This document shows positions 7,563-17,297 of a stretch of 64,000 nucleotides of DNA, one piece after another. The first letter of the stretch is position 1. Each line of letters opens with the position of its first letter. The notes under the pieces are model-generated. The model did not search any database. It saw nothing but the letters and a program-made list of their open reading frames with translations, and was not told where the DNA came from. The DNA is from Fibrisoma limi BUZ 3 (lineage in GTDB: Bacteria > Bacteroidota > Bacteroidia > Cytophagales > Spirosomataceae), in the NCBI RefSeq assembly GCF_000296815.2, contig NZ_CAIT01000009.1, positions 1,790,001 to 1,854,000 of the forward strand, in the 5' to 3' direction. The position numbers and the translations under genes were made by a program.

Positions 7563-10500
7563 TCATTTACTGACTTTCTGCAAATACTGGTTCGCTTCTT
7601 TTTTATAAAACGAATTATAATTTGGGCTAACTGAACGGAGCACTTCAACCTGCTTAACCTTTTGCATCGTACCAGCAGAGTCGAAAAACGACGGTGTACT
7701 ACGTTTTGTTGACTTAGCAGTTTCAGCTTGACGTTTTGGATCTTCTTCCTGTTGTTTTAGTGCTTTTTCAGATTCCAGCAATCGGGTAAGAATCTCGTTC
7801 TGCCGGTTAATGGTGTTTTGGTTGACACGTTTGTTGACCAAATCTGTTTCTGTCTCATCCATCTTTTCCATTAACTCCTGGACCTGCTTCTCCTGTTGCT
7901 TCCCGGCTTCAGTTCCTTTTGAATTATCCTGGAGCTTTTTCAGCATATTCCGAATCATGGCCTGTTCAGCAGCAAGGCGAGACAATTCTTCAGATAGGCC
8001 CCTACCCGATTTGCCGCTCTGTTGTAATTGTTTCATCTGAGCATTGAGCTGTTTCTGCATCTCGCCCATACCCTCTGATTGTTTACCTTTACTTCCACCC
8101 TTACCAGCGCCGGGCATTGCCATTGCATTCATCTGCTGCTGCATTTGCTTCAAAACGTCACTAAGCATAAGGGCAAGGTTGTTAATAGAAGTCATGGCAA
8201 ATTGCTGTTTTGATGCTGCCATACTCAGCCGTCGCTCTTTAAGTTGCTGAACACTTTCATCCATATACGATTTCATGTTCGTTAATTCGCGAGTAACGAA
8301 TGACTGAATTTGAACAACGCGGCTTGCCAGCGCATTCAGGCTATCTTCAATTACTTTGGCATCATCCTGAAGTTTTAGTTGCTCCTGCGATAGTTTTGTA
8401 ACACGTGGATCCTGAAGGCTCATACCCTTAAACTCCTTCATGACACGCTCCTGACCAAAGGAGAGAGTGATTAAGTTTTCAAGCAAATTGCGAAGGTCAT
8501 CCATGTTTTCCTGCATTTCCTGCATCTCGGCTGATTGCATGGATTCCTTTAAAGCTTTACTCATGCTACGCATCGACTTGGATGTTTTGCTTTGAGATGA
8601 AGCTGCTTTTTTGTTCTGCTTTTGCTTCATCTGCTGCATAGCCTGCTCCATCTGCTGCTCAATCTCTTTCTGAAGATTTTCCTGATTATCGGGTTTATTC
8701 AGTTCATCTTTTTCAGCTTGTTGTTCAAGTTCTTTAAGCTGCTCCTGCGTATTCTTGAAATCTTCCTGAGCTTTCTCCTGTTGCTTTTGCTGCTCTTCAG
8801 AATTGACGTCTTTGCTGTTATTTTTTTCAGCCTGTTCCTCCTGCTGCTGAGCCTGCTTTTCTAAGTTTTCTGCTACATTGTTCACTTTCTGCTCAAGCTG
8901 CATCTGCTTAAACAACTTTAAAGCCCGCTCTAAATCACGCTCCAGATTACGTTCTTTGCGACTGAGCTTGTTAAGAAGTTCAGATGCTTTCTCATCCTGT
9001 TTGCGCTCAAGCATCTGCTTCAACTGCTCGTACAATTGCTTAGACTCAGGGTCCATCAGCTCATTGAACAGCTTCTGAAGTTGTTCAAGCTTATCCTGCA
9101 AGGCTTGATTTTGCTCAGCAAAACGCTGCTGAGTATCGTTTGTCTTTTGAAATTGTTCCTGTAGCTTCTGCACTTCCTTCAACAGTTCGTCGCGCTTCTG
9201 CAATACGTCCTGGAGCTGTTTCTTGTCCTGGAAGTCGGAGGATTTTTTGGTACGAAGCCGGTTCTCCATGGCGTTCAATTCCTTCTTGATCGCCTGAGTT
9301 TTGTTAAGGGCGTTGTCAATCTGTTGTTCGGTTTGCTCGGCCGATTTATCGACCTGCTCCTGAATCTCCTTGTTGGACGGAATGACAAAGTTCAACTGAT
9401 TAGATCGGCTTGATTTAGGACCGCTAACGCCGTCGTTATCCCAAACCTGAACGTAGTATTCGAGCCGGTCTTCCTGGCCAAGTTTTAAGCTATCAAGCGA
9501 CCAATTGTACACGAAATTCTGTGACGTAGTAGTGCGATTGAGAGGAATATCGCGTGAGTACAAAGGCGACTGCTTACCATTGCGATTCACACGGTAGTTC
9601 AGTTTCATGCGCGTGAAACCGTAGTCATCAGAGACAAGACCCGACAGAGATATGTAGTTGTACGTAACCGTATCCTGAACCCGATCGACCGAAATCTGAG
9701 GGTAACGATCCGGAATTACCTGTGCATTGTATTGGATAGAGGATGGCGAAGCAACCTGACCATTTTTAAGTGACACCGTATACGTAGCATTCTGCATCAG
9801 TCGACGGTTTACGGCAAAGCTGTTTTCTTCGACCTGTCGGGCCAGAACGGGAGCCGGATCATTGTTGAAACGGAGGGTTAACGAATCAGTATGGTCGGCT
9901 ATAAATTTCCAGTGAACGACCGTACCCTGAGGAACAAGCAGGTTTCCAACGTTCGACAGTTCCTCAGATGGTTTGTTGAGATAAGCGGGATAATCTAGCC
10001 GTACGTCGAAGGAAAGCACCGCCGGCCGATCAATCAGGTTTACGCGGTACGACGACGATTGGAAGCCGGATGCTTCCAGGTAAAAGTCCAGATCACGCTG
10101 AAGATTGTCAAACGTATACTGAAACTTGTCGCCAATCTGATCCAGTTTAAAGCGTGTTCCATTAGCCACAACGTATACTGCCTGCGGAATTGCTTCGCCG
10201 GTAAGCTTTACGGAGAGTGGGAAATCCTCATTCCGGAAAGCTTTCAATGCCTTATTCTCAACAACAAACTGGAAGGGTGCTTCCTCTACAAACTCCTCAT
10301 TGTAATTGACAATACGGTTTGACGACTTTGTAAAAAAGGCGGGATTGAGAATTAAAATAACCAGGATCAATGCCAGCGGAGGAATGGCATATTTTAATAG
10401 CTGGCGGTTCCGGCTTATTTGGATGGCATTGGCGAACCGATTGATCAGAAGTTGCTGCGACCGCTGATTTAAACTGGCCTGAAGCAGATCACTCTGTTGG

Positions 10501-10865
10501 GCAGTGATACGTTGAAGTTGTAAGGTGTTTAACAACTTATCCCCTACTTCGGGAAAAAATGTACCGATCTGACGGGCTGCCTCATCGTTTGTGAGTGGCC
10601 TGCTCAGCCCGTAAAGACTTAGAAGTGGCCGAAAAATTAGAAAATAGAAGCCAGCCATAACGGTAAGGAGGAAGCCGAAAAACAGAGCTCCCCGCCCAAC
10701 AGAATTAAAGCGGCCGACAAATTCGGCGGTGTTGATTAGCAAGTAAAGGCTGCCAGCCAAGGCGACAAAAAACAAACTACCTTTCACCAACTGATTTAGA
10801 TAGTATCGTTTCTTATATTCTTCAATGCGTTGCAGCAATACGTCGTATGAGTTCTGCGAATGCAT
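7563..10865 (-). CDS. DUF4175-family membrane-anchored coiled-coil protein
   Basis: An 1100-residue protein with two N-terminal membrane helices (about residues 28-48 and 80-100) and a third near 160-178. An extracytoplasmic beta-rich region follows (about 190-490: PAYLNKPSEELSNVGNL, YNYISLSGLVSDDYGFTRMK, EDRLEYYVQVWDNDGVSGPK). Then comes a very long Gln/Glu/Lys-rich coiled coil (about 495-1050) with methionine-rich patches (KQMQQQMNAMAMPGAGKG). This layout is that of DUF4175 proteins, a conserved Bacteroidota family of unknown role. The ATG at 10865 leads the membrane segment. It lies 27 bp downstream of a small conserved gene on the same strand. A structural or cell-envelope role is plausible, and no enzymatic motif is visible. 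Confidence 0.8.
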   Translation of the reverse strand: MHSQNSYDVLLQRIEEYKKRYYLNQLVKGSLFFVALAGSLYLLINTAEFVGRFNSVGRGALFFGFLLTVMAGFYFLIFRPLLSLYGLSRPLTNDEAARQIGTFFPEVGDKLLNTLQLQRITAQQSDLLQASLNQRSQQLLINRFANAIQISRNRQLLKYAIPPLALILVILILNPAFFTKSSNRIVNYNEEFVEEAPFQFVVENKALKAFRNEDFPLSVKLTGEAIPQAVYVVANGTRFKLDQIGDKFQYTFDNLQRDLDFYLEASGFQSSSYRVNLIDRPAVLSFDVRLDYPAYLNKPSEELSNVGNLLVPQGTVVHWKFIADHTDSLTLRFNNDPAPVLARQVEENSFAVNRRLMQNATYTVSLKNGQVASPSSIQYNAQVIPDRYPQISVDRVQDTVTYNYISLSGLVSDDYGFTRMKLNYRVNRNGKQSPLYSRDIPLNRTTTSQNFVYNWSLDSLKLGQEDRLEYYVQVWDNDGVSGPKSSRSNQLNFVIPSNKEIQEQVDKSAEQTEQQIDNALNKTQAIKKELNAMENRLRTKKSSDFQDKKQLQDVLQKRDELLKEVQKLQEQFQKTNDTQQRFAEQNQALQDKLEQLQKLFNELMDPESKQLYEQLKQMLERKQDEKASELLNKLSRKERNLERDLERALKLFKQMQLEQKVNNVAENLEKQAQQQEEQAEKNNSKDVNSEEQQKQQEKAQEDFKNTQEQLKELEQQAEKDELNKPDNQENLQKEIEQQMEQAMQQMKQKQNKKAASSQSKTSKSMRSMSKALKESMQSAEMQEMQENMDDLRNLLENLITLSFGQERVMKEFKGMSLQDPRVTKLSQEQLKLQDDAKVIEDSLNALASRVVQIQSFVTRELTNMKSYMDESVQQLKERRLSMAASKQQFAMTSINNLALMLSDVLKQMQQQMNAMAMPGAGKGGSKGKQSEGMGEMQKQLNAQMKQLQQSGKSGRGLSEELSRLAAEQAMIRNMLKKLQDNSKGTEAGKQQEKQVQELMEKMDETETDLVNKRVNQNTINRQNEILTRLLESEKALKQQEEDPKRQAETAKSTKRSTPSFFDSAGTMQKVKQVEVLRSVSPNYNSFYKKEANQYLQKVSK

Positions 10866-10892
10866 AAAACCAGTTAGTTTCAGTTTGAATGA

Positions 10893-11237
10893 TTAAACCA
10901 ATTCAGATTCAAAATAACGGATGATGTGTTCCTTCAAAAGGTCTTCCTGCTCCAGCAAATCGCCGTGAGGAACTGGTTTTGAAAGGGTCCATTGTGGCCA
11001 GCCGTCTTTGTCATACCCATCAAACGTATAGTAGCCCGATTGACTAAGAACACGGCAGACGGCCAAATGCATTAAATCCTGTTTTTGCTCTTTACTAAAG
11101 CGCTTGGGTCCTTTACCCAGTTCCTGCACACCAATCAGAAAGAGAACCGCATTAAGATCGCCAGGACGTTTTCCGATCAGTGTTTGAAGCCGGTCAAGCA
11201 GTTGATCCCATGCTTCATCAGTTGTTTTTTCCTCCAC
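10893..11237 (-). CDS. Small conserved protein of unknown function
   Basis: A 114-residue soluble, acidic, mostly helical protein (EEKTTDEAWDQLLDRLQTLI; LFLIGVQELGKGPKRFSKEQ; GYDKDGWPQWTLSKPVPHGD). There is no ATG near the 5' end. The GTG at 11237 is the best start, with the frame read as MEEKTTDEAW. It resembles small hypothetical proteins conserved in Cytophagales, but I cannot assign a function. The 27-bp spacing and shared strand suggest co-transcription with the DUF4175 gene. It is divergent from comF, whose ATG is only 63 bp away. Confidence 0.7.
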   Translation of the reverse strand: MEEKTTDEAWDQLLDRLQTLIGKRPGDLNAVLFLIGVQELGKGPKRFSKEQKQDLMHLAVCRVLSQSGYYTFDGYDKDGWPQWTLSKPVPHGDLLEQEDLLKEHIIRYFESELV

Positions 11238-11300
11238 GCGCTACAACACATTTATCTTCTCTCTAAATTACAAACTTTTACCTTTAAACGAACATCAGCC

Positions 11301-12008
11301 ATGTTTCGGTTTGTCCGATCTGTCATCACAGATTTTGCTGATCTGCTTTTTCCTACGTTGTGTCTTAGCTGTAATCAGCCGCTGGGGGACAACGAACGGA
11401 TTTTGTGTACGGATTGCCGGATAAACCTACCAGAAACAGGTCAGCATCAGGAATCTAACAGCCAAGTATTGAATAAGTTTGCCGGGAAAGTACCCATACA
11501 GTTCGCGGCTTCTTATCTCTACTACACTAAAGGGGGAACAGTTCAAAAATTAATCCACCACATCAAGTATAAAGGCAAAAAAGAAGCGGCTAAAGAAATA
11601 GCTAACTGGTACGGTTACCAGCTTAAAGACAAGAGTAATTGGCTAAACGTTGCAGACCTGATCGTTGGTGTTCCACTGCATAAGAACCGCCAGCGACAGC
11701 GAGGCTATAATCAAGCCGATTGGATAGCTGAAGGGCTTTCTGAATCACTGGAAATTCCCTTCCGGACCGACGTGCTGATCCGTACTAAATTTCTCAGTTC
11801 GCAGACGCGTAAGAACCGGATTGAGCGGTGGGAGAATGTGAGTTCTGTATTTGCCGTTCAGAACACAGATGTTGTTAAGGACAAACACGTCGTTGTCGTG
11901 GACGATGTCTTAACAACCGGCGCTACGGTAGAAGCCTGTGCTGCCGAATTACTGAAAGCCGGTTGTAAGTCAGTTGGTATATTAACGATTGCGGCCACCC
12001 ATCGCTGA
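11301..12008 (+). CDS. ComF-family phosphoribosyltransferase-like protein
   Basis: A 235-residue protein starting at the ATG at 11301 (MFRFVRSVITDFADLLFPT). The frame is open further upstream, but that part overlaps the divergent gene and is not ComF-like. An N-terminal zinc-finger-like pair of CxxC motifs (CLSC at about residue 24, CTDC at about 42) is followed by the double-Arg motif RQRQRGYNQADW. The C-terminal PRPP loop is VVVVDDVLTTGATVEACA. This is the arrangement in ComF/GntX proteins, linked to DNA uptake in competent species; the enzymatic role is uncertain. The 3' end is a 9-bp hairpin (11990-12017) shared with the convergent gldJ. Confidence 0.88.
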   Translation: MFRFVRSVITDFADLLFPTLCLSCNQPLGDNERILCTDCRINLPETGQHQESNSQVLNKFAGKVPIQFAASYLYYTKGGTVQKLIHHIKYKGKKEAAKEIANWYGYQLKDKSNWLNVADLIVGVPLHKNRQRQRGYNQADWIAEGLSESLEIPFRTDVLIRTKFLSSQTRKNRIERWENVSSVFAVQNTDVVKDKHVVVVDDVLTTGATVEACAAELLKAGCKSVGILTIAATHR

Positions 12009-12017
12009 GTGGCCGCA
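11990..12017. terminator. Hairpin between convergent comF-like gene and gldJ
   Basis: TGCGGCCAC (11990-11998) pairs perfectly with 12009-12017 across a 10-nt loop that includes the comF-like stop codon. No strong T-tract follows, so termination is plausible but not certain. Confidence 0.45.
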
Positions 12018-12044
12018 TCGTCGATTACGTTTATGTCAGGTATG

Positions 12045-13352
12045 TTACCGGTTCCGGCCTACGCCGATCATGGCGCAACGGAAGCCGATCATAGCCGTAG
12101 CAGAATCCTGATCCAGGAACCGGCGCGTTCCGGGCGCTAACCAGTATGATACGTCATTCCACGAACCGCCTTTGTAGACGCGCAGCCGGTCGTCGATAAG
12201 CGACTGGTTACTCTTCTTGTCGTAGTTTTTCGCGTCGTCCAGATACCCATTCCGGCGAATTGGGTTCAGATCATTTACATCCTGATAAGACAGCGGACGA
12301 TATACGTCATACACCCATTCGTTTACGTTACCCGCCATGTTATACAGACCGAAATCGTTGGCTGGATATTTATAAATTTCAGTGGTGATGATTGCTCCGT
12401 CGTTTGAACGACCAGCGATACCGGCGTAGTCACCACGGCCCCGCTTGAAGTTAGCAAGCATTTGGCCTTGTTTACGACCTTTGCGTGAGTTACGTACTGA
12501 CGAGCCATCCCACGGATAGATCCGCTGGTTAATCTGATTCTCGTCCATGTACTGCGTTCCAATCAGCGCTTTAGCTGCGTATTCCCACTCGGCTTCTGTC
12601 GGCAGGCGATAGTCAGGCAATACCAGACCGCTTTCCAGGCTTGGGCGAGGAGGAGCAGCCGCTGCAATGGGATTTCCGGCCGAATCGGTAGCCGCTACTT
12701 CGGCACCACCAGCTTCAGCCAGAGCTGGGTCCTCACGCTTCGACTTACGTTTCAACGAGAAGCCACCTCCTTTTTTCTTGCCCTCTGAACCACCCTTTCG
12801 AGCCAGCTCGTTGTTGACCGCATTAGTCCGCCAGATAGCGTAGTCATTGGCCTGCACCCACGATACACCAACCACCGGATAATACCGGAAAGCCGGGTAA
12901 CGGAGGTACTGCGTTACGTATGAGTCATTGAATGATAATGGGTTAGCCCATACAGTTGTATCCGGTAAGGCAGCACGTACCACCTCTTCAGATGAATCAC
13001 GCTGAATGGCGTTCAGATACTCGAGGTAGTGGATGTTGGCAATTTCCGTCTCGTCCATGTAGAACGACTGAATACTCACCGTGCGCTCCCGGTTGTCGCG
13101 GGTGTTCATCACATCCTCTTCCAGCGCTCCCATCGTAAACCGACCGCCTTCAATGAAGACGAGGTTTGGACCACCATTCTGCCCCGCAAATTTCTTTACC
13201 TGATAACCATCTTTCTGGTTGTAAGCAATACCCGTCGCCGTACTCTTCTTACCTGGCTTCACGCTGGTTGGGTGCTTGGACTTACAGGATGCCAGAGCCG
13301 CCACCGCCAGCAACACATAAGCCGCTCGTTGCAGGTGATTCTTTTTAATCAT
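12045..13352 (-). CDS. gldJ: Gliding motility lipoprotein GldJ (sulfatase-modifying-factor fold)
   Basis: A 435-residue lipoprotein with lipobox Cys23 (LLAVAALASC). The FGE-sulfatase/SUMF1 fold carries the GldJ-specific run FIEGGRFTMGALEEDVMNTR, QSFYMDETEIANIHYLEYL, AALPDTTVWANPLSFND and YPVVGVSWVQANDYAIWRT. The C-terminal part has the usual DYRLPTEAEWEYAA, NDFGLYNMAGNVNEWVYDVY and RVYKGGSWNDVSYWLAPGTR. In Flavobacterium, GldJ is a periplasm-facing outer-membrane lipoprotein needed for gliding and type IX secretion, and it stabilises GldK. GldK is also in this fold family but differs in these motifs, so GldJ is preferred. A low-complexity Lys/Gly/Ala insert (about residues 190-240) interrupts the fold. 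No other gld or por genes are in the window. Confidence 0.85.
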   Translation of the reverse strand: MIKKNHLQRAAYVLLAVAALASCKSKHPTSVKPGKKSTATGIAYNQKDGYQVKKFAGQNGGPNLVFIEGGRFTMGALEEDVMNTRDNRERTVSIQSFYMDETEIANIHYLEYLNAIQRDSSEEVVRAALPDTTVWANPLSFNDSYVTQYLRYPAFRYYPVVGVSWVQANDYAIWRTNAVNNELARKGGSEGKKKGGGFSLKRKSKREDPALAEAGGAEVAATDSAGNPIAAAAPPRPSLESGLVLPDYRLPTEAEWEYAAKALIGTQYMDENQINQRIYPWDGSSVRNSRKGRKQGQMLANFKRGRGDYAGIAGRSNDGAIITTEIYKYPANDFGLYNMAGNVNEWVYDVYRPLSYQDVNDLNPIRRNGYLDDAKNYDKKSNQSLIDDRLRVYKGGSWNDVSYWLAPGTRRFLDQDSATAMIGFRCAMIGVGRNR

Positions 13353-13388
13353 TGCGCTATTTGTGTAAATCGTAGTAACAAAGTTGGT

Positions 13389-16300
13389 TTAATCAGTTAA
13401 AGCACCCAAAACATCATTCAACTGGTCGACCGTAGTCACATCGTTGTGCGTAAAAACAGGCCGGTTTTTTGACTCTTTCAACGAACATTTAGACGGGTTT
13501 CGCTTAATGTAGTCAATTACCTTGCCAAACTGATCGGACGTAAAGAATGCATCGTTCCCGTTAGAAACGAAGTATCCTTTCAGGATATTATTCTTTAACG
13601 TCAGTTTTTCAAGGTATAATCGCTCAGCTTTCCAACGAACGTTGACCATCTTGATGAGGTTTTCGACTTCTTCGGGCATGGGACCAAAGCGGTCCTGTAC
13701 TTCCTGCCTAAACGCCTGAAGCTCTTCGTTGTTCTGAATACTGTCTAAGCGGGTATATAGCGCCAGCCGTTCTGATATGTTCGATACGTATTTTTCCGGA
13801 ATGAGAACCGGTAGATCGGTTTCAATCTGGGTATCGGGCAACGAGGGTTTCAAATCGCCGACGTTAGGTTCAAACAGGTCTTTGAACTCGTTTTCTCTCA
13901 ACTCCTGAACGGCTTCGTCGAGCACTTTGTGATACATCTCGAAGCCAAGGTCGTTAATGAAACCACTCTGTTCAGCGCCCAGCAGATTTCCCGCCCCGCG
14001 AATATCGAGGTCGCGCATGGCAATTTTAAAACCTTCTCCCAAATCAGAGAAATCTTCCAGGGTTTGCAGGCGTTTGCGGGCGTCGGCAGTCAGCACTGAA
14101 GGCGGTGGGGTTAACAGATAACAAAACGCTTTCCGGTTGGAACGCCCTACCCTACCCCGCATCTGGTGCAAATCGGAGAGGCCAAAGAAGTGCGCCTGAT
14201 TGATAATAATCGTATTGGCATTCGGTATGTCCAAACCCGATTCAATGATGTTCGTTGATACCAATACGTCGTAGTCGCCTTCAATGAATCGGGTCATGAC
14301 CCGCTCAAGCTTTTCGCCCTCCATCTGGCCATGCGCAACACCAATCCGGGCTTCCGGAACCAGACGCATGATCAGGTTGCCAATGGACTCAATGTCGTTG
14401 ACTCGGTTATGCACAAAAAACACCTGACCTCCCCGACGTATTTCAAAGCTGATGGCGTCGCGAACAATTGCCTCATTAAAGGCGTGAACTTCGGTTGTTA
14501 CGGGCTGGCGATTAGGCGGTGGCGTTGCGATCACTGAAAGGTCGCGGGCACCCATGAGCGAGAAGTGCAGTGTTCGTGGGATGGGTGTAGCGGTCAGCGT
14601 CAGTACGTCCACTTCTACACGCATTTCCTTTAACCGATCTTTCGTTTTTACGCCAAACTTCTGCTCCTCATCAATAATTAACAAGCCCAGATCTTTAAAC
14701 TTAACGTCTTTATTAACAATTCGATGAGTGCCAATCAGAATGCCAACTTCACCGGAGGTGACCCCTTTCAGCGTATCCCGAATTTGCGCAGTCGACCGGA
14801 AGCGGTTAATGTATTCAATACGTACCGGAAAATCGGCCATACGCTCTTTGAACGTATTGTAATGCTGCATGGCAAGGATGGTCGTTGGCACTAGAACGGC
14901 AACCTGCTTATTGTCCGTAACGGCTTTAAAGGCCGCCCGGATGGCAATCTCAGTTTTGCCAAAACCAACGTCACCGCAAACAAGCCGGTCCATTGGGTGC
15001 GGCCGTTCCATGTCGTCTTTAACATCGTTGGTAGCTTTAGCCTGATCGGGCGTATCTTCATAAAGGAACGACGATTCAAGCTCAGCCTGCAGGAAACTAT
15101 CGCGGCTATACGCAAAACCTGGCGCATTCCGGCGTTTGGCGTATAGGGCAATCAACTCGCGGGCAATGTCCTTGACCTGCTTGCGAATCTTCGACTTTTT
15201 CTGCTCCCATTCCTGCGAACCAAGTTTGCTCATGGTCGGCGGACCACCCTCCTTGCCACTGTACTTTGCGATCTTGTGCAGACTGTGGATACTGACGAGC
15301 AGAATGTCATTATCGCGGTAGATCAACCGGATGGCTTCCTGCTCATTGCCGCCTACCTCAACCTTTTCCAGCCCCGCAAACCGACCGATTCCATGATCAA
15401 CGTGCGTGACGTAGTCGCCCGGCTGAAGCGTCTTCAGCTCCCGGAGTGTAAGGGCTTTCGACTTGGAAAATTTGTCCTGAACGCGGTACTTGTAGTAGCG
15501 GTCAAAGATCTGGTGGTCGGTGAAGCATGCAATTTTGAGGGCTTCGTCGATGAAGCCCTCCCGTAAGCCAATGTTCATCGGCTGAAACTTCACAAACGGG
15601 TCAAGTTCTTCAAAGATGGTTCGTAGCCGTTCGAGCTGTTTGAAAGATTCGGCCGCGATAATATTCGTAAAACCTTTCGACTGGTTTTCGCCCAACGTAT
15701 CGACCAGCCGCTTGAAATCCTTGTTGAACGACGGTTGCGGCTTAGCGATGTATTGCTGTCGGCCTTCGGTTTTAAAGTAAAATTTTCGACCAAATTCGAC
15801 CGTCCGAAAATCCTTTAACCGGTTAAGAAAAGACCGGCGGGTTTCGAACAGTTCATTGGGATCAGAAACGACCTGGATACCTCCACTGCCGGCCAGCACA
15901 GACGCAAAACTTTGCTCGGCTTTCTCGAAGCACTTTTCTATAATTTCAAGTGAGAAATCAACGTCTTTCAGCCAGATAGTCGTGCTGTCGGGCAGAAAGT
16001 CCAGAAACGGTTCCCGGGTTTCTTCAATCAACTTGGTCTGGATATTCGGAATGATGTTGATGAAGTCGACCGGATCGGTCGAAAGCTGAGATTCCGGGTT
16101 AAACTTCCGGATGCTTTCTACCTCATCGCCGAACAGATCGATCCGGAACGGAAACTCACTGGCAAACGAAAATACGTCGATGATTCCCCCCCGAACCGAA
16201 AACTGACCCGCTTCGTATACAAAATCAGTTTTCTCAAAATCATAATTCTGAAGTAATTCGGAGACGAAGTTGGTATCGAGCCGATCGCCAACCCGCACTG

Positions 16301-16739
16301 TCAACGTATTGGCTTGCAGCGATCGTTTGTTGATTACTTTCTCAGACAGCGCTTCCGGATACGTTACCATCAGTAAGCCGTCTTTAGGCGCTGGATTCAG
16401 TCTGTTCAGGACTTCGGCCCGCATCAGTACGTTAGCATTCTCGACTTCCTCGTATTGATACGGCTTTTTGTACGACATCGGAAAAAGCAGTACTTCGCGG
16501 CCGAGCAAATTCTGAAGGTCATTAAAGAAATAGGCTGCTTCTTCGCGGTCGGTCAGTACGTAGAGATGGTTGCCTCCTACTGACCTGAATATGGCCGAAG
16601 CAAGCACTGCATCCAGGCTACCAGCCAGGCCTTTAATCTGAAGGCGCTGCGACTCGGCTGATTGCCGGCTGAATGGCTCAGCCAGTAATTTGATAAAGCT
16701 ATCGTCGGCATAAAGACCGACTAATTCGTCCGGTTTCAA
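13389..16739 (-). CDS. mfd: Transcription-repair coupling factor Mfd
   Basis: A 1116-residue ATP-dependent DNA translocase that removes stalled RNA polymerase at lesions and recruits UvrA. Domain order is complete. The UvrB-like N-terminal region includes MSYKKPYQYEEVENANVLMR and FDVF-type VRGGIIDVFSFASEFPFRID. The RNAP-interacting domain has LQPGDYVTHVDHGIGRFAGL. The helicase core has Walker A GDVGFGKTEIAIRAAF, DEEQ-box IIDEEQKFGVK, TLTATPIPRTLHFSLMGARD and QMRGRVGRSNRKAFCYL. The C-terminal TRCF domain is also present. Start ATG is at 16739. Length is normal. Confidence 0.97.
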   Translation of the reverse strand: MKPDELVGLYADDSFIKLLAEPFSRQSAESQRLQIKGLAGSLDAVLASAIFRSVGGNHLYVLTDREEAAYFFNDLQNLLGREVLLFPMSYKKPYQYEEVENANVLMRAEVLNRLNPAPKDGLLMVTYPEALSEKVINKRSLQANTLTVRVGDRLDTNFVSELLQNYDFEKTDFVYEAGQFSVRGGIIDVFSFASEFPFRIDLFGDEVESIRKFNPESQLSTDPVDFINIIPNIQTKLIEETREPFLDFLPDSTTIWLKDVDFSLEIIEKCFEKAEQSFASVLAGSGGIQVVSDPNELFETRRSFLNRLKDFRTVEFGRKFYFKTEGRQQYIAKPQPSFNKDFKRLVDTLGENQSKGFTNIIAAESFKQLERLRTIFEELDPFVKFQPMNIGLREGFIDEALKIACFTDHQIFDRYYKYRVQDKFSKSKALTLRELKTLQPGDYVTHVDHGIGRFAGLEKVEVGGNEQEAIRLIYRDNDILLVSIHSLHKIAKYSGKEGGPPTMSKLGSQEWEQKKSKIRKQVKDIARELIALYAKRRNAPGFAYSRDSFLQAELESSFLYEDTPDQAKATNDVKDDMERPHPMDRLVCGDVGFGKTEIAIRAAFKAVTDNKQVAVLVPTTILAMQHYNTFKERMADFPVRIEYINRFRSTAQIRDTLKGVTSGEVGILIGTHRIVNKDVKFKDLGLLIIDEEQKFGVKTKDRLKEMRVEVDVLTLTATPIPRTLHFSLMGARDLSVIATPPPNRQPVTTEVHAFNEAIVRDAISFEIRRGGQVFFVHNRVNDIESIGNLIMRLVPEARIGVAHGQMEGEKLERVMTRFIEGDYDVLVSTNIIESGLDIPNANTIIINQAHFFGLSDLHQMRGRVGRSNRKAFCYLLTPPPSVLTADARKRLQTLEDFSDLGEGFKIAMRDLDIRGAGNLLGAEQSGFINDLGFEMYHKVLDEAVQELRENEFKDLFEPNVGDLKPSLPDTQIETDLPVLIPEKYVSNISERLALYTRLDSIQNNEELQAFRQEVQDRFGPMPEEVENLIKMVNVRWKAERLYLEKLTLKNNILKGYFVSNGNDAFFTSDQFGKVIDYIKRNPSKCSLKESKNRPVFTHNDVTTVDQLNDVLGALTD

Positions 16740-16772
16740 GCAAAATCAGGTTGTAAAGAGTAAACACGAAAA

Positions 16773-16798
16773 GCCGCTGAGAGTAATTTCTCAACGGC
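16773..16798 (-). terminator. Terminator after the barnase/barstar pair
   Basis: A 10-position stem (16773-16782 with 16789-16798, one mismatch) with a 6-nt loop is followed on the minus strand by TTTTCG. It lies 65 bp past the barstar stop and upstream of mfd. Confidence 0.65.
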
Positions 16799-16862
16799 AC
16801 GATGAAGTAACAGCGGTCAGGGCGAATTTGTTGCAGTGTGGGCCGGTCTAATTAGGCCACAA

Positions 16863-17297
16863 TTAAAGTTGGTCAAATTCTATGTTTTCTTTTTCGAGCA
16901 GGGTCCTGATCCGGGGGCTATCCTCAAAGACAAGCACCAGCTCTTTTTTGTCGGCCAGATCATCATCGTCGTCTGCCCATTTCCAGTCCTCGGCCGTTGC
17001 ATCCAGAATGTTCAGCACACTACTGAGTTTGGCTGGGTCACGTTCTTTACTAATCAAGTCGACCGTATTCGTAAAGTAAAGAACGATCCGATCGTCTTCG
17101 AGCCATTGAAGATCATTGAGCGCATCGTTAAGTGCATCAAGGTTAAAACCAAACGTAGGAAACTCAAGTAGTTCAGCAATTTCCTCGTAAAACTGCCGTA
17201 AAGTAACGGCTTTCTGGCCGTCGATATGAGCGATAAAGTAATCAGCAAAGCGCGCTTCGAGCTGGCTTTCAGATGTTGATAAGAATACGTTTGGCAT
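16863..17297 (-). CDS. Barstar-family ribonuclease inhibitor
   Basis: A 144-residue cytosolic acidic protein with the barstar fold signature: an N-terminal strand IAHIDGQKAVTLRQFYEEIA, then FPTFGFNLDALNDALNDLQWL, where the Asp/Glu helix normally plugs the RNase active site. An unusually acidic segment WKWADDDDDLADKK lies near residue 107. Its ATG overlaps the stop of the upstream RNase by one base (TAATG), so translation is coupled. It presumably protects the producer from the neighbouring barnase-like enzyme. The C-terminal extension is longer than in classical 90-residue barstar, which is common among barstar-family proteins. Confidence 0.85.
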   Translation of the reverse strand: MPNVFLSTSESQLEARFADYFIAHIDGQKAVTLRQFYEEIAELLEFPTFGFNLDALNDALNDLQWLEDDRIVLYFTNTVDLISKERDPAKLSSVLNILDATAEDWKWADDDDDLADKKELVLVFEDSPRIRTLLEKENIEFDQL